Below the pieces are notes generated by a model that searched no databases, was not told the origin of the DNA, and worked only from the letters and a program-made list of their open reading frames with translations. Shown in pieces: positions 8,846-18,147 of a stretch of 54,517 nt of DNA (position 1 is its first letter; each line of letters starts with the position of its first letter). The position numbers were made by a program, and so were the translations under genes. Source of the stretch: Candidatus Poribacteria bacterium (lineage in GTDB: Bacteria > Poribacteria > WGA-4E > JAJDTR01); NCBI GenBank assembly GCA_022827055.1, contig JAJDTR010000112.1, forward strand, positions 1 through 54,517. Direction: 5' to 3'.

Positions 8846-10057
8846 TTAAGAATCGAGATCGGCGATAGACTCTTGTACCGCCACGATGGTGTCCTCAATA
8901 TCCTGCTCGCTATGCGCCAAACTCAAGAACATGGGATGGCTCGGATGCAGATAGAAACCGCGCGCCAAACATCCCTGAAGCATGGCGATGCATCGCTCTC
9001 TGTCCTCCTCCTCTATTTTGGGGGTGGGCATGGGACCTGTGCCTATTAATTTATAGCCCAATCCGCCCTCCTCGCACGCCTTGTTGACACCCTCGATTAG
9101 GCGGTTGCCAATCTCCCACTGGTATGCGATTCCGTCACGGCGTTCCAACTCGTTGACCACCACCTCCAATGCCACTAAACTGGGCAGGTCGCAGTGAAAC
9201 GTCGCCGCCAGCCACACGGCTTGGCACTTCTCGCTGCCGAGAATCTCCCTCCTGCCTGCGACGAAACCGCCCGGAAAGCCGTTGCAGCACGCTTTGCCGT
9301 ACGTCGCCAAGTCCGGCGTTACGTCGTAATACTCGCTGCCGCCGCCGATTGCCACGCGAAAACCGACTTTGATCTCATCAAACACGGCAAGCGCGCCGTA
9401 GCGATGCGCCATGTCAACGACGCCTTGCAGGAATCCTTCAGGGGGTCCATCGTCCAGCACAGATTCCATGATGACGCAGGCTACTTGGTTGTCGTGCTCC
9501 CTGAACCGATCCTCCAGTGCATTGAGGTCGCCGTAAGGAAAATCCAGCGTCAACTCGGTGATGCCCGCCGGTACGCCGGGTTCTCCCGGCCGCGTCCAGG
9601 AGTGCCAGCCGTGGTAGCCGCACCGAATCACCTTTTCTCTGCCGGTATACGCTCGCGCAAGACGTATCGCGGCGCTGGTAACCGCGCTTCCGCCGATAAG
9701 GAAACCCACCATCTCCGCAACCGGGATACGATCAATCAGCGTCCGGGCGATTTCCAACTCTTTGGGATGGGCGGTGCTGAAGACCGTTCCCTCTGTTATC
9801 TGCTTTCCGAGCGCCGTATTGATGGCGGGATCGTTGTACCCGAGAAGGATAGGCCCAAAGCCCAGGAGAAAATCGAGGTATTCGTTGCCGTCAACATCCC
9901 AGAAACGCGCGCCGTCGGCGCGCTGCGTGAAGACGGGATAGCCCATCTCTAACATGGCATGGCTGCGTTTGTGCCCTTGGCACCCACGCACCATGAGTTC
10001 ATTCGAGCGTGTCAGACAGGCTCTGGATTTCTCTATAGTATAGGGCTTCGCCTGCAT
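8846..10057 (-). CDS. Class III aminotransferase, GSA-aminomutase-like
   Basis: 403 residues. Family features: RFWDVDGNEYLDFLLGFGP, GYHGWHSW, FDEIKVGFR (Asp227, cofactor-binding) and the PLP lysine at about 255 in TYGKACCNG. The sequence resembles glutamate-1-semialdehyde aminomutases. It departs from them at the phosphate-binding loop (GGSAVTSAAIRLAR rather than SGTEAVMSALRLAR) and after the lysine (no GGG). It is more likely a substrate-diverged transaminase than HemL. Position directly upstream of a keto-acid aldolase gene supports a catabolic role. No haem genes are nearby. Confidence 0.75.
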   Translation of the reverse strand: MQAKPYTIEKSRACLTRSNELMVRGCQGHKRSHAMLEMGYPVFTQRADGARFWDVDGNEYLDFLLGFGPILLGYNDPAINTALGKQITEGTVFSTAHPKELEIARTLIDRIPVAEMVGFLIGGSAVTSAAIRLARAYTGREKVIRCGYHGWHSWTRPGEPGVPAGITELTLDFPYGDLNALEDRFREHDNQVACVIMESVLDDGPPEGFLQGVVDMAHRYGALAVFDEIKVGFRVAIGGGSEYYDVTPDLATYGKACCNGFPGGFVAGRREILGSEKCQAVWLAATFHCDLPSLVALEVVVNELERRDGIAYQWEIGNRLIEGVNKACEEGGLGYKLIGTGPMPTPKIEEEDRERCIAMLQGCLARGFYLHPSHPMFLSLAHSEQDIEDTIVAVQESIADLDS

Positions 10058-10111
10058 GCTTCACGCTTCCTTGTACTTGACTAAATTACGGTTAGAACTA
10101 AATGGTCTTTC

Positions 10112-10705
10112 TCACTCTATACATGCTTCGCGAACGGATAACCCCAGTTCTCGAGCCTTTTTCTCAGACCATCCTCGGGCGAAATGCGGAACACACATAA
10201 GTTCGCATTTAAGGTTTTGCGCATGGAGATGTTCTGCTGCGTCCTTACCGTGAGCCACTACCAACTTAGGGGTTATCCGCTCCAAGAGATAATCAAAAGG
10301 GGCAGTGATTCGATTCCGCTCTTGTAAATCCAATGCCTCTTCCGTAGCCTTGGCATATATATTCGTTTCGAGACATTTTGTCGGGCAGGCTTCTTCAATT
10401 ACCCATTCAATAACACGCCGCGTGTTACTTATTTCATTTCTTCTCTTCTTTCCGGGCTTTAGTGGGCGATTCATACGTTCTTCTTTATACTTATTGAACC
10501 ACGCGCGTTTGTCGAATCCGTGGCTGTCCGACCAAAAATGCCAGAAATCATCAGACATTTCACTCGCAGGATTGGTGCCTACGATGAAGGTGTCGCATTC
10601 AAGAGGCGATCCGTCACACACAAATGGACGTAGGTCGGTCGGTTTATCGATTAAGGAAACCATTTCACGGCTGAAGTCAACCAATGCTTCACCAATATCG
10701 ATCAT
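10112..10705 (-). CDS. Uracil-DNA-glycosylase-like fold protein (tentative)
   Basis: 197 residues from ATG 10705, with TAGGAG about 7 nt upstream. Four segments fit the UDG superfamily pattern in order: FIVGTNPAS (motif 1 position), CLETNIYAKA (the strand before the DNA-contact loop), PKLVVAHGKDAAEHL, and VPHFARGW (motif 2 position). Catalytic assignment is uncertain: the usual proline-serine-proline of motif 2 is not present. It stands alone between the dehydrogenase operon and the aminotransferase. It may be a nucleobase-processing or defence-associated member; otherwise hypothetical. Confidence 0.45.
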   Translation of the reverse strand: MIDIGEALVDFSREMVSLIDKPTDLRPFVCDGSPLECDTFIVGTNPASEMSDDFWHFWSDSHGFDKRAWFNKYKEERMNRPLKPGKKRRNEISNTRRVIEWVIEEACPTKCLETNIYAKATEEALDLQERNRITAPFDYLLERITPKLVVAHGKDAAEHLHAQNLKCELMCVPHFARGWSEKKARELGLSVREACIE

Positions 10706-10819
10706 GACTCACTCCTAAGATTGTATGGGATTGATGACCTCGTCACAATACCTACCAGCACCATTGATTAGGGTTTAAGAGGCTGTTTCTTCCAACTTCT
10801 GATGTGCTGCACACACACT

Positions 10820-11968
10820 CTACTTCAACCCCAATTCCGACCCATCCTCCAAGAGCCCCTTGAGACGCCCCAGAAACTGCGCCGCGATGACGCCATCGAC
10901 CACACGATGATCGCACGACAGCGTAAGCGCCATCCGCTTTCCGGGAACCACACTCCCATCCTTCACCACCGGCTTCTCCATGACCGTACCGACGGCGAGG
11001 ATGGCGGATTCGGGCGTGTGAATGATGGCGTGAAAGGTCTCCACATCGTACATGCCCAAGTTGGTTATACTGAACGCCGCGCCCGAGGCGTCACCGGCGG
11101 AAAGCTTTCCCGCGCGAGCATTCTCGACGAGGGCACGCACTTTATCGGCAATCTCAGCGAGCGAGAGCTGATCAGCATCGCGAATCACCGGTACCACCAA
11201 ACCGCCCTCCACCGCCGTGATTAACCCGACGTGCACCGCGTGCGGTATGAGAAACTCCTGACCCTGAAGTTGCGCGCGCATTTGGGGAAACTCGCGGAGC
11301 GACAATCCCGCCGCTCTAATCAGGCAGTGCGTAATCGAAACGCCCTCCGGACGCCCCTCCGAGAGCAACTCCGCGTCAGCCTCCAATGTGAGGTAGAAGT
11401 GCGGCGCCTGCTGAAAACTCTCCTGCGTCTGATTGGCGATGGCGCGACGCATCGAACTCATTGGTACACGTTCAGCGTCTACATCTACCACCGCCGCCTC
11501 AATCGCCCGCTCCACGTCCCCGGTCGTGATCGCGCCGCCGGGACCGCTGCCGGTGATTTCAGCCAAATCGATGCCGCTATCCGCCGCAAGTTTTCGCGCC
11601 GCCGGCGAGGCACGCAGCCGACCGCCACCCGCCGCACGTTGTGGGCGAGGCCTGGCGTCTGTCGCAGGGGTGGGTTTCGCCACGGGTGCACCCGGCAGCG
11701 TTGGAACCTCCTTGACTTCCGGAATTTCCTCGTCTGCCTCGCCAATCCACCCAAGCGTCATGCCCACGGGCCCCTTGCCGCCCTCCTCGACAAGTATTTT
11801 CCGAAGAAGACCTGACACGGGTGCGGTAACCTCGATGGTGGTCTTTTCGGTCTCGACCTCGCACAGAAGCTGCCCTTCCTCGACACGGTCGCCCTCCGAG
11901 GCGGTCCACTGAAGGAGAGTTCCTTGTTCGGTGATTAAGCCGGATTTGGGAAAGACAACTGCTTTCAT
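10820..11968 (-). CDS. pdhC: 2-oxoacid dehydrogenase E2 (dihydrolipoyl acyltransferase)
   Basis: 382 residues. An N-terminal lipoyl domain carries Lys42 in ETEKTT. A proline-rich linker and a peripheral subunit-binding domain follow (RASPAARKLAADSGIDLAEI, then GSGPGGAITTGDVERAI). The catalytic acyltransferase domain has DHRVVDG (His354, Asp358) close to the end. ATG overlaps the E1-beta stop as ATGA, so translation is coupled. It transfers the acyl group from E1 to CoA in the pyruvate or acetoin dehydrogenase complex; sequence alone does not separate these two. No E3 gene is present in the window. Confidence 0.9.
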   Translation of the reverse strand: MKAVVFPKSGLITEQGTLLQWTASEGDRVEEGQLLCEVETEKTTIEVTAPVSGLLRKILVEEGGKGPVGMTLGWIGEADEEIPEVKEVPTLPGAPVAKPTPATDARPRPQRAAGGGRLRASPAARKLAADSGIDLAEITGSGPGGAITTGDVERAIEAAVVDVDAERVPMSSMRRAIANQTQESFQQAPHFYLTLEADAELLSEGRPEGVSITHCLIRAAGLSLREFPQMRAQLQGQEFLIPHAVHVGLITAVEGGLVVPVIRDADQLSLAEIADKVRALVENARAGKLSAGDASGAAFSITNLGMYDVETFHAIIHTPESAILAVGTVMEKPVVKDGSVVPGKRMALTLSCDHRVVDGVIAAQFLGRLKGLLEDGSELGLK

Positions 11969-12987
11969 GCAGCCATCACCTCCCGTATCGCGGTCACAAC
12001 CCGGTCTTCCGACGGGATATAGGCATTTTCCAGCGCCGGGCTGAAGGGGACAGGCGTGTGCGGAGGAGTGACACGTTTAATCGGTGCTTCAAGGCTATAG
12101 AACGCCTCGTCCGCCGCCAGCGCGGCGATATCGGTAGCGAGGTTGCACCTTGGCGTGTCTTCATCCACAATGACGAGCCGACCCGTCTTCTCGACCGAAT
12201 CCACAATCGTCCTGCCATCAAGCGGGCTTAGGGAGCGGGGGTCTATCACCTCGACGTTCACCCCCTCGGCTTCAAGCCCCTCCGCCGCGCTTAGCGCCAA
12301 GTCAATCATTTTCGCGATCGCAACCACGGTAACGTCGTCCCCTTCACGCCGCACCAATGCTTCACCCAACGGGACGACATAAGATTCTTCGGGGACGTGT
12401 CCTTTGGATCCCATCAACCGCTTGTGCTCAAGAAAGAAAACAAGGTCGTCGTCGCGGATGGCTGCCGTCATCAAACCTTTGGCATCGTACGGTGTGGAGG
12501 GAACCACAACCTTCAATCCGGGGATATGCGCGAAGACGGAGTACAGGCACTGAGAGTGCTGCGCCGCGGCGTTGATCCCACCGCCGATTGCCGCGCGGAT
12601 GACCACGGGCACTTTCGCCTTGCCGCCAAACATGTAGCGAATCTTGGCGCCCTGATTGAAAATCTGGTCCATCGGAATGCCGAAGAAATCGACGAACATG
12701 AGCGCGGCTACCGGTCGGAGCCCCGTCGCCGCCGCGCCAATGGCGGCGCCGATAAAACCCGCCTCGCTAATCGGCGTGTCGCGGATGCGGTTCCGGCCGA
12801 ATTTGCCCGCCAGTCCGCCCGTAATTCCGAACGGACCGCCCCAGCAGTCTTCGGCGTCCGGCAATTTCGACCCGGCACCGCCGACGACATCTTCGCCCAT
12901 AACGATAACTGTGGAGTCACGCTCCATTTCCGAATGCAGCGCCTCTCGGATAGCCGCTCCCATGGTCAATTCGCGTTCTTCGCTCAT
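11965..12987 (-). CDS. pdhB: 2-oxoacid dehydrogenase E1 beta
   Basis: 340 residues from ATG 12987. The longer frame upstream lies inside the E1-alpha coding region, and this ATG overlaps the E1-alpha stop by one base (TGATG). Family features: TVIVMGEDVVGGAGS, GPFGITGGLAGKFG, DTPISEAGFIGAAIGAAATG, ISTAAQHSQ-like segment (GINAAAQHSQCLYSVFAHIP), VIDPRSLSPLD and the C-terminal thiamine-enzyme transketolase domain. It pairs with the E1-alpha gene to form the thiamine-diphosphate decarboxylase. Tightly packed in a three-gene operon. Confidence 0.92.
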   Translation of the reverse strand: MSEERELTMGAAIREALHSEMERDSTVIVMGEDVVGGAGSKLPDAEDCWGGPFGITGGLAGKFGRNRIRDTPISEAGFIGAAIGAAATGLRPVAALMFVDFFGIPMDQIFNQGAKIRYMFGGKAKVPVVIRAAIGGGINAAAQHSQCLYSVFAHIPGLKVVVPSTPYDAKGLMTAAIRDDDLVFFLEHKRLMGSKGHVPEESYVVPLGEALVRREGDDVTVVAIAKMIDLALSAAEGLEAEGVNVEVIDPRSLSPLDGRTIVDSVEKTGRLVIVDEDTPRCNLATDIAALAADEAFYSLEAPIKRVTPPHTPVPFSPALENAYIPSEDRVVTAIREVMAA

Positions 12988-13967
12988 CACAGCACCTCCT
13001 TGTAGTTCACGTAGACATCTTCCGTCACATCGCTCGGTTCGGGCCACGGGCTATCAGCCGCGTACGCAACAGCGGATTCTATGGATTCCGCAACCCGTTC
13101 CTCAATCTCATCCAGCTCCCCGTCGGTCAATACGTTCTCATCGGTCGTGCGAGCGCGGAAGTTCTTGATGACGCAATGGTTCTTGCGATACTCCTGGACC
13201 TCTTCCTGGGACCGGTAACCCTGCTTATCGCCTTCGTGATGACCGTAAAAGCGATACGTCTTACACTCCAAAAGCGTTGGTCCCTCCCCGGCGCGTGCCG
13301 CGGCAATCGCTTTACCCGCTTTCTCATAGACATCGAACAAGTCCAATCCGTCAACAACCTCACCCCTCATGCCGTAGGCTCGCGCGCGTCCGGCGATATC
13401 GGCGCCCGCCACGGAATAGTCGCTGCTTGTCGATTCCGCCCAGCCGTTGTTTTCAGCCACAAAGATAGCGGGAAGTTGCCAAACACCGGCGAGATTCAGA
13501 CCTTCGTGAAAGCTGCCCTCGTTGGCACCGCCGTCACCAAAAAAGCTGACAGCCACGTTGTCTTTTCCGAGCACTTGGGCACTCAGTGCAGCGCCGCACG
13601 CGAGCGGAATACCTCCGCCGACAATGCCGTTGGCGCCTAGCATGCCTCGGTCAAGATCGGCAATGTGCATCGAGCCGCCCTTTCCCTTGCAAGCGCCGGT
13701 GGCGCGGCCGTACAGTTCAGCCATCATCGACTTCACATCGACCCCTTTGGCAATGCAGTGACCGTGACCGCGGTGAGTACTGGTGATCATGTCTTCGTCA
13801 GTGAGATGGGCGCAGACACCGACGGCGACCGCCTCCTCGCCCGCATACAGGTGCACGAACCCCGGAATGCGATTCGCGGCGAACTCCTCCCGCACCCGTT
13901 CTTCAAATTGGCGGATAGTCGCCATCCGCTCGTAGATTTCAAGCAGTTTCTCTTTTGGAATTTCCAT
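12987..13967 (-). CDS. pdhA: 2-oxoacid dehydrogenase E1 alpha
   Basis: 326 residues from ATG 13967, where GGGAGG 5 nt upstream fixes the start. The thiamine-diphosphate motif is complete: GDG at 144-146 and NN at 173-174 (FFGDGGANEGSFHEG ... VAENNGW). HRGHGHCIAKG and KGGSMHIAD are typical of PDH-E1alpha and acetoin dehydrogenase alpha. First gene of the E1alpha-E1beta-E2 operon; the promoter must lie in the ~420-nt gap upstream, where no clear consensus was found. Confidence 0.92.
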   Translation of the reverse strand: MEIPKEKLLEIYERMATIRQFEERVREEFAANRIPGFVHLYAGEEAVAVGVCAHLTDEDMITSTHRGHGHCIAKGVDVKSMMAELYGRATGACKGKGGSMHIADLDRGMLGANGIVGGGIPLACGAALSAQVLGKDNVAVSFFGDGGANEGSFHEGLNLAGVWQLPAIFVAENNGWAESTSSDYSVAGADIAGRARAYGMRGEVVDGLDLFDVYEKAGKAIAAARAGEGPTLLECKTYRFYGHHEGDKQGYRSQEEVQEYRKNHCVIKNFRARTTDENVLTDGELDEIEERVAESIESAVAYAADSPWPEPSDVTEDVYVNYKEVL

Positions 13968-14295
13968 GTTCTCCTCCCATTTATTGAGCCGTAAAGATAG
14001 AATGCCAATAGCACGAATTCTGCGAGATTGTATCAGATAGTTGACCTTCAATCAATTCTTATCGAAGCAGGACACTGAGATAAAACTCTTCTATTTTGGG
14101 TTGGCTCCCCATCTCTATTTGCCTGAGTCACGGTCTCCACCGTGATGTTCCGCTAATCTTCAGAATACACGACTATAACGCCTCTGTCAAGTTACCCTTA
14201 CCGACCTTCCAATGGCAAAAGTCACGCTTTATTGGAAATAATAACTATCTAACCAAAAAGTCGAACTCCAATTTTGGAGATTAAGTGACCGATTA

Positions 14296-14332
14296 GGATC
14301 AACCGAGCGAAAAGGGAGGGCGATGGAGATCC
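14296..14332 (+). repeat. GATC-bounded dispersed repeat, copy 3
   Basis: 37 nt from GGATCAACCGAGCG to GCGATGGAGATCC, with 5-bp terminal inverted repeats GGATC/GATCC. It sits directly beside the 13-bp hairpin at 14340-14371. Confidence 0.65.
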
Positions 14333-14339
14333 TCCAAGT

Positions 14340-14371
14340 GGTGTGTCCTTGGGTGCAACCAAGGACACACC
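14340..14371. terminator. 13-bp perfect hairpin after the amidase gene
   Basis: GGTGTGTCCTTGG / loop GTGCAA / CCAAGGACACACC, a perfect 13-bp stem about 20 nt past the amidase stop (- strand). There is no T tract, so it may be a terminator, a member of the variable-stem hairpin family, or both. Confidence 0.6.
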
Positions 14372-14389
14372 TCCTAAGAATTTAAGCCC

Positions 14390-15790
14390 TCAAGGGCTCA
14401 TCTTATGCCACGGCGTCACCTGTTCGTAGGCGTGCGCAATTTGCAGCAACTCCCTCTCACCCCACCATCGTCCCGCAATCTGAAGTCCGACCGGCAAGCC
14501 CTCCCTCGTGAATCCGCACGGCACGGATATCGCGGGCAATCCAAGCAGATTAAAGATTCGCGTGTTCTGAGTCAAACGCGGGCGAATCAGGTTGGAATCG
14601 CTCCCGTCGGAAGTATCCATCATGGAACGAAGAGGAGCGGGTACAGGCGCCGTCGGCGCGAGAACGAAATCCACCGTCTCAAAGGCTTGAGCAAATTCAT
14701 GCCGCGCGAGTTTGCGTGACCGAGTTGCCCCAACGTAGTCCGCCGCGGAGAGTTTCTGACCGTCCTCAAGTATCTCGCGCACATCAAGACCGAAATCCTC
14801 CCGGTGCTCGGCAAGACGCCTTTGATGAAAATGGCTTGCCTCTGCCATCAAGATGGTCAACGTTGCTTGGTGGGCATCCGGGACGGAGGGCAGGTCGATT
14901 TCAATCGCCTCCACACCCAACTTCTCCAGAACCCCGATCGCTTCGGCGACGCAGTTTTCCACGTCCGGATGGAGACCTTCAAAGCAATGCTGCCGGGGCA
15001 CACCAACTTTCATTCCACTGATTGAATCTCCCAACGCTACGGTGTAGTCGGGAACGGGGCGATTCTCGCTATGTACATCGCCGCCGTCATATCCCGCAAG
15101 CGCATTCATCATCACCGCGGCATCCGCGACACGGCGGCATAGTGGACCTACGCAGTCCAGCGATTGCGCGAGCTCGAGGACGCCCTGGACACTGACCCGT
15201 CCGTAGGTGGGCTTCAGCCCGACAACCCCGCACATCGCTGCCGGAATGCGAACCGATCCGCCGGTGTCGGTGCCGAGTGCGCCGGCACATAAGCGGGCGG
15301 CGACCGCCGCCGCCGATCCGCCGCTCGATCCCCCCGCCACGCGTGACGTGTCCCATGGATTGGGCGTTGCGCCAAAGTGCGGGTTCTCTGACGTCACACC
15401 GTAGGCAAACTCGTGCAAATTGGTTTTGCCAACGATTATTGCGCCCGCGGCTTTCAGTCTCGCGGTAACGGTTGCGTCCGGCTGAGAAGGATTCACTGAA
15501 AAAAATTTTGATCCGCATGTGGTAGGCGTGCCCGCAACGTGGATAATATCCTTTATCGCAACCGGGATGCCGTGCAGAGCTCCCCGAATCTGCCCGTCGT
15601 CAATCTCCCGTTCCGCCTGTTTCGCCGCCTCGAAACTCTCTTCTCGACACAGCGCAGTGAAAGCATTTAAACGGGGATTGTGTCTGTCAATTTCTGCGAA
15701 TGTGGACTCAATCAGTTCCACAGGGGAGACTTCGCACGTGCGAATGAGATTTGAAAGCGTCGTAATCGGGAGATTAAGAATATTGTCCAT
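14390..15790 (-). CDS. Amidase signature family protein (GatA-like)
   Basis: 466 residues. It has the complete Ser-cisSer-Lys triad of the amidase signature family: Lys80 ([12 protein letters not shown]), Ser155 ([14 protein letters not shown]) and Ser179 ([12 protein letters not shown]). Numbering agrees with GatA to within one residue. No gatB or gatC lies in the window, so whether it serves Gln-tRNA formation or is a stand-alone amidase is open. GatA proteins are usually about 480-490 residues, slightly longer. It starts 46 nt after the DUF4159 gene and may be cotranscribed with it. Confidence 0.85.
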   Translation of the reverse strand: MDNILNLPITTLSNLIRTCEVSPVELIESTFAEIDRHNPRLNAFTALCREESFEAAKQAEREIDDGQIRGALHGIPVAIKDIIHVAGTPTTCGSKFFSVNPSQPDATVTARLKAAGAIIVGKTNLHEFAYGVTSENPHFGATPNPWDTSRVAGGSSGGSAAAVAARLCAGALGTDTGGSVRIPAAMCGVVGLKPTYGRVSVQGVLELAQSLDCVGPLCRRVADAAVMMNALAGYDGGDVHSENRPVPDYTVALGDSISGMKVGVPRQHCFEGLHPDVENCVAEAIGVLEKLGVEAIEIDLPSVPDAHQATLTILMAEASHFHQRRLAEHREDFGLDVREILEDGQKLSAADYVGATRSRKLARHEFAQAFETVDFVLAPTAPVPAPLRSMMDTSDGSDSNLIRPRLTQNTRIFNLLGLPAISVPCGFTREGLPVGLQIAGRWWGERELLQIAHAYEQVTPWHKMSP

Positions 15791-15836
15791 GGAGGCGAGT
15801 CGGTGGGTAACGGCAGAACGCGGCGGAATGCGGTGG

Positions 15837-17192
15837 CTACTTTTTATAATTTGACCTGTCTGTATTGCCGCCGTACTTCATGGTGTAGACCAAGAGATTG
15901 GTCATGAATCGGTGGACATCCGGGGAGCGGCGCATACGAAGCATGGTGCGGCTTTCAATCTCGGCTGTTTCCATGGAGCACATATAGTCTTTGCGATTAT
16001 AAACCACCCCTAGCCGACGCCCGATGCTAATGCCCTTCTGATATTTGAATTTGGACGTCTTCGGATTGTTCTCGGATCCCCAATAAACATCGCCGCCGGT
16101 GGGAGGTACCGAAAGCTGATAATACATCCTGTAGAGTTCGTGGTTGTGAGGGATATTTTCCAGCGGATATTCCGGGAAAATTCTGTCGAGTTCGAGCGCC
16201 ACCTGTTGGGCAAACAGACCGTTAAACCCGCAATCGTCGAAAAAGAGCAATCCGCCGCGCTCGACGACATACTGCCGAAGGGCGGTACGCTCCGCCGCAG
16301 TAAATTCACCGGTCAACGGCCCATCCTTTGCCATACCGCGCGAGACGGTGATGTCCTTGTCGTGACCCGTCATGACGATAATCGGTGCGTCCAGAATGTC
16401 CGGATCGGTCATCCGAAGTGAGCCGCCCTTAAAGTTCATATCGGCGCGGAGACTAGTGTTCTCGGCGAGCCATTTCATAAAACTGGGGAGAGCGGTCGGA
16501 TCCTGCCACCAATCCGAGAGTGAATGCTTCAGTCTAACGAGTCGAATGTGTCCCCGGAAATCGGGACCTTCTCCTACTATTACGGCGCCCAACTTGTTTT
16601 TTGGCACAAATTCACGCCCCGAAAAATCTGAATTCTCAGTATCTGGCGAATCGACCGCGCCCGTTGAGTCAATTATCGATGACGATAAGCTATTTGACTT
16701 ACCTTTGCCGCTACTCGGCTTTTGCACATTGCCTATGAGTAGTCCTTCATCCCCCGTACCTGATTCGCCGTGTGCCTCGCTAATTTTAATAGCGTGAGAC
16801 TTCACTGGTATATTCGCGTCAGTCTTCAGATTTGCCGCGCGCGATTCCGGCGTAGTTACGGATATGTCCAGTTTTTCTTGAACGAACTTCAGTGAATCAC
16901 GGGACGCTACTTTCACCTCCACCGGTTTTGGGTTAGGATTAATCCGATTTCTCCGAATACTGAGCGTCTTCGGTTGTTCCGTTTTTGGCTGTGGACGCTT
17001 GATGACTTCAGTCTTCACGGTACGTTTTGCCGGGGGCAGTTTCACCCAATCTAAAGTGATGAAGCCTTCCTCTTTATACTCAGGCGCTATCGTCCGGAAT
17101 AGAAGAATTGTTAATACAAGGTGCAGGAGTATGGATATTAATAGCGAGGTGGGAAAGCGATTCCTTCGTATTGAAGCCATAAGTACGTTCAC
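15837..17192 (-). CDS. DUF4159 protein with TonB-like N-terminus
   Basis: 451 residues from GTG 17192; ATG 17180 is an alternative. One N-terminal membrane segment (about 16-35) is followed by a Pro/Lys-rich stretch (PPAKRTVKTEVIKRPQPK) like TonB's periplasmic spacer, and a low-complexity linker. The C-terminal ~230 residues form a DUF4159 domain: FRGHIRLVRLKHSLSDWW, APIIVMTGHDKDI, and ERGGLLFFDDCGFNGLFAQ. The domain's fold is glutamine-amidotransferase-like, and in other bacteria it appears beside MoxR/aerotolerance-type operons. Here no moxR is nearby. The combination of a TonB-like stalk and DUF4159 suggests an envelope-spanning adaptor, which is inference. Confidence 0.75.
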   Translation of the reverse strand: MNVLMASIRRNRFPTSLLISILLHLVLTILLFRTIAPEYKEEGFITLDWVKLPPAKRTVKTEVIKRPQPKTEQPKTLSIRRNRINPNPKPVEVKVASRDSLKFVQEKLDISVTTPESRAANLKTDANIPVKSHAIKISEAHGESGTGDEGLLIGNVQKPSSGKGKSNSLSSSIIDSTGAVDSPDTENSDFSGREFVPKNKLGAVIVGEGPDFRGHIRLVRLKHSLSDWWQDPTALPSFMKWLAENTSLRADMNFKGGSLRMTDPDILDAPIIVMTGHDKDITVSRGMAKDGPLTGEFTAAERTALRQYVVERGGLLFFDDCGFNGLFAQQVALELDRIFPEYPLENIPHNHELYRMYYQLSVPPTGGDVYWGSENNPKTSKFKYQKGISIGRRLGVVYNRKDYMCSMETAEIESRTMLRMRRSPDVHRFMTNLLVYTMKYGGNTDRSNYKK

Positions 17193-17271
17193 ACCTTAGT
17201 TTTGGCATGCTGCAGGAAAACGCTTGGAGTGTTAGCTTACACCGAGAACATACAACTACTGGATTCTTCCC

Positions 17272-18126
17272 TTAAGTGTTCATACCTAATTCCTCTCGCA
17301 AATCCGGTTTAAAGTTGCCGGTCATAACTCCGGTGACGCCACCCGTCATGAAGATGTGCCCGTCCGATTTAATCTCGATTTCAATCTGACCGCCGGGGCT
17401 ATGCACCGTGAGCTCACGCTCCACATGCCCCAACTTGTGTGCGGCGCTAGCCGCGGCGCAACTGCTGCTCCCCGACGCCAACGTGTATCCCGCGCCTCGT
17501 TCCCAAATCTCAATCTGGATGTTCCGGCGATCGACGACCTTCAGCAGTTGGACGTTAATCTTGTTCGGAAACAGCGGATGCGTTTCCACACGCGGTCCAA
17601 GCTTGAGCGCCAACTCCTTCGAAACTTCGGGCATCGGAATGACGCAATGCGGGTTGCCGACAGATGCGCATGTCACCTTGAACTCCTCATCGCCTACTGT
17701 TAGCGTTTCGTCGACCACTTCGCGTTTCGCACCGCTAACCGGAATCTCATCGCTGACGAAAGTCACCGTCCCCATATCAACCTTGATTCGCCGCGCCTGA
17801 TTGTCCAGAATTTCGACAGCGACCTCTCCCCCGAGGGTTTGGAGGTTGAACCGATTGTCTTCGACGTAGGATTCGTCATAGAGATACTTTGAAAAAATTC
17901 GGATGCCATTACCGCTCTTTTCCGCCTCGCTGCCATCGGGATTCAGAATCTTCAACGAGATCTCGCCGCCATTAAACTGCGGCCCATAAAGAATCCCGTC
18001 CGATCCAATCCCGAAGTTTCGGTGGCAGATTCGCTGGATATTCGCCTCCGTCAAACTGACCTTGTTTCTGCTCGGATCGATGACGATGTAGTCGTTACCT
18101 AGTGCATGATACTTGTAGAAATCCAT
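17272..18126 (-). CDS. DapF-fold protein lacking both catalytic cysteines
   Basis: 284 residues, full-length diaminopimelate-epimerase fold (HALGNDYIVID at the start, NPDGSEAE, VGNPHCV, ERGAG). Both active-site cysteines are replaced by serine: EKSGNGIRIF has Ser71 where DapF has Cys73 (E. coli numbering), and TLASGSSSCAAA has Ser218 where DapF has Cys217. The glutamate after GAG in GAGE is Tyr214. The substrate-binding ER pair (209-210) is kept. DAP epimerisation by two-cysteine chemistry is therefore unlikely, and a related isomerase or a binding protein is more plausible. It is followed 79 nt later by the DUF4159 gene. Confidence 0.85.
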   Translation of the reverse strand: MDFYKYHALGNDYIVIDPSRNKVSLTEANIQRICHRNFGIGSDGILYGPQFNGGEISLKILNPDGSEAEKSGNGIRIFSKYLYDESYVEDNRFNLQTLGGEVAVEILDNQARRIKVDMGTVTFVSDEIPVSGAKREVVDETLTVGDEEFKVTCASVGNPHCVIPMPEVSKELALKLGPRVETHPLFPNKINVQLLKVVDRRNIQIEIWERGAGYTLASGSSSCAAASAAHKLGHVERELTVHSPGGQIEIEIKSDGHIFMTGGVTGVMTGNFKPDLREELGMNT

Positions 18127-18147
18127 TGTAGTTCACTTGCTCCCAAA

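Larger units (their letters stand above)
13968..14389. other. Gap with promoter region, GATC repeat and long hairpin
   Basis: 422 nt between the amidase stop and the E1-alpha start. It holds a GATC-bounded repeat and a 13-bp perfect hairpin just downstream of the amidase gene (listed separately). The rest shows no ORF of merit and no RNA gene I could recognise. Confidence 0.5.

Noticed and set aside
9194-9952. 252-residue + strand frame
   Set aside because: It lies wholly opposite the class III aminotransferase gene, whose protein has a full set of family motifs; the + frame product is low in recognisable features and is a shadow of codon usage.
12397-13005. 202-residue + frame opposite the E1-beta gene
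   Set aside because: Shadow of the E1-beta coding sequence; no motif or start signal.
10820-13967. Assigning the E1/E2 genes firmly to pyruvate dehydrogenase
   Set aside because: Acetoin dehydrogenase has the same gene order and domain layout; no E3 or acetoin genes are present to decide, so the pdh symbols are provisional.
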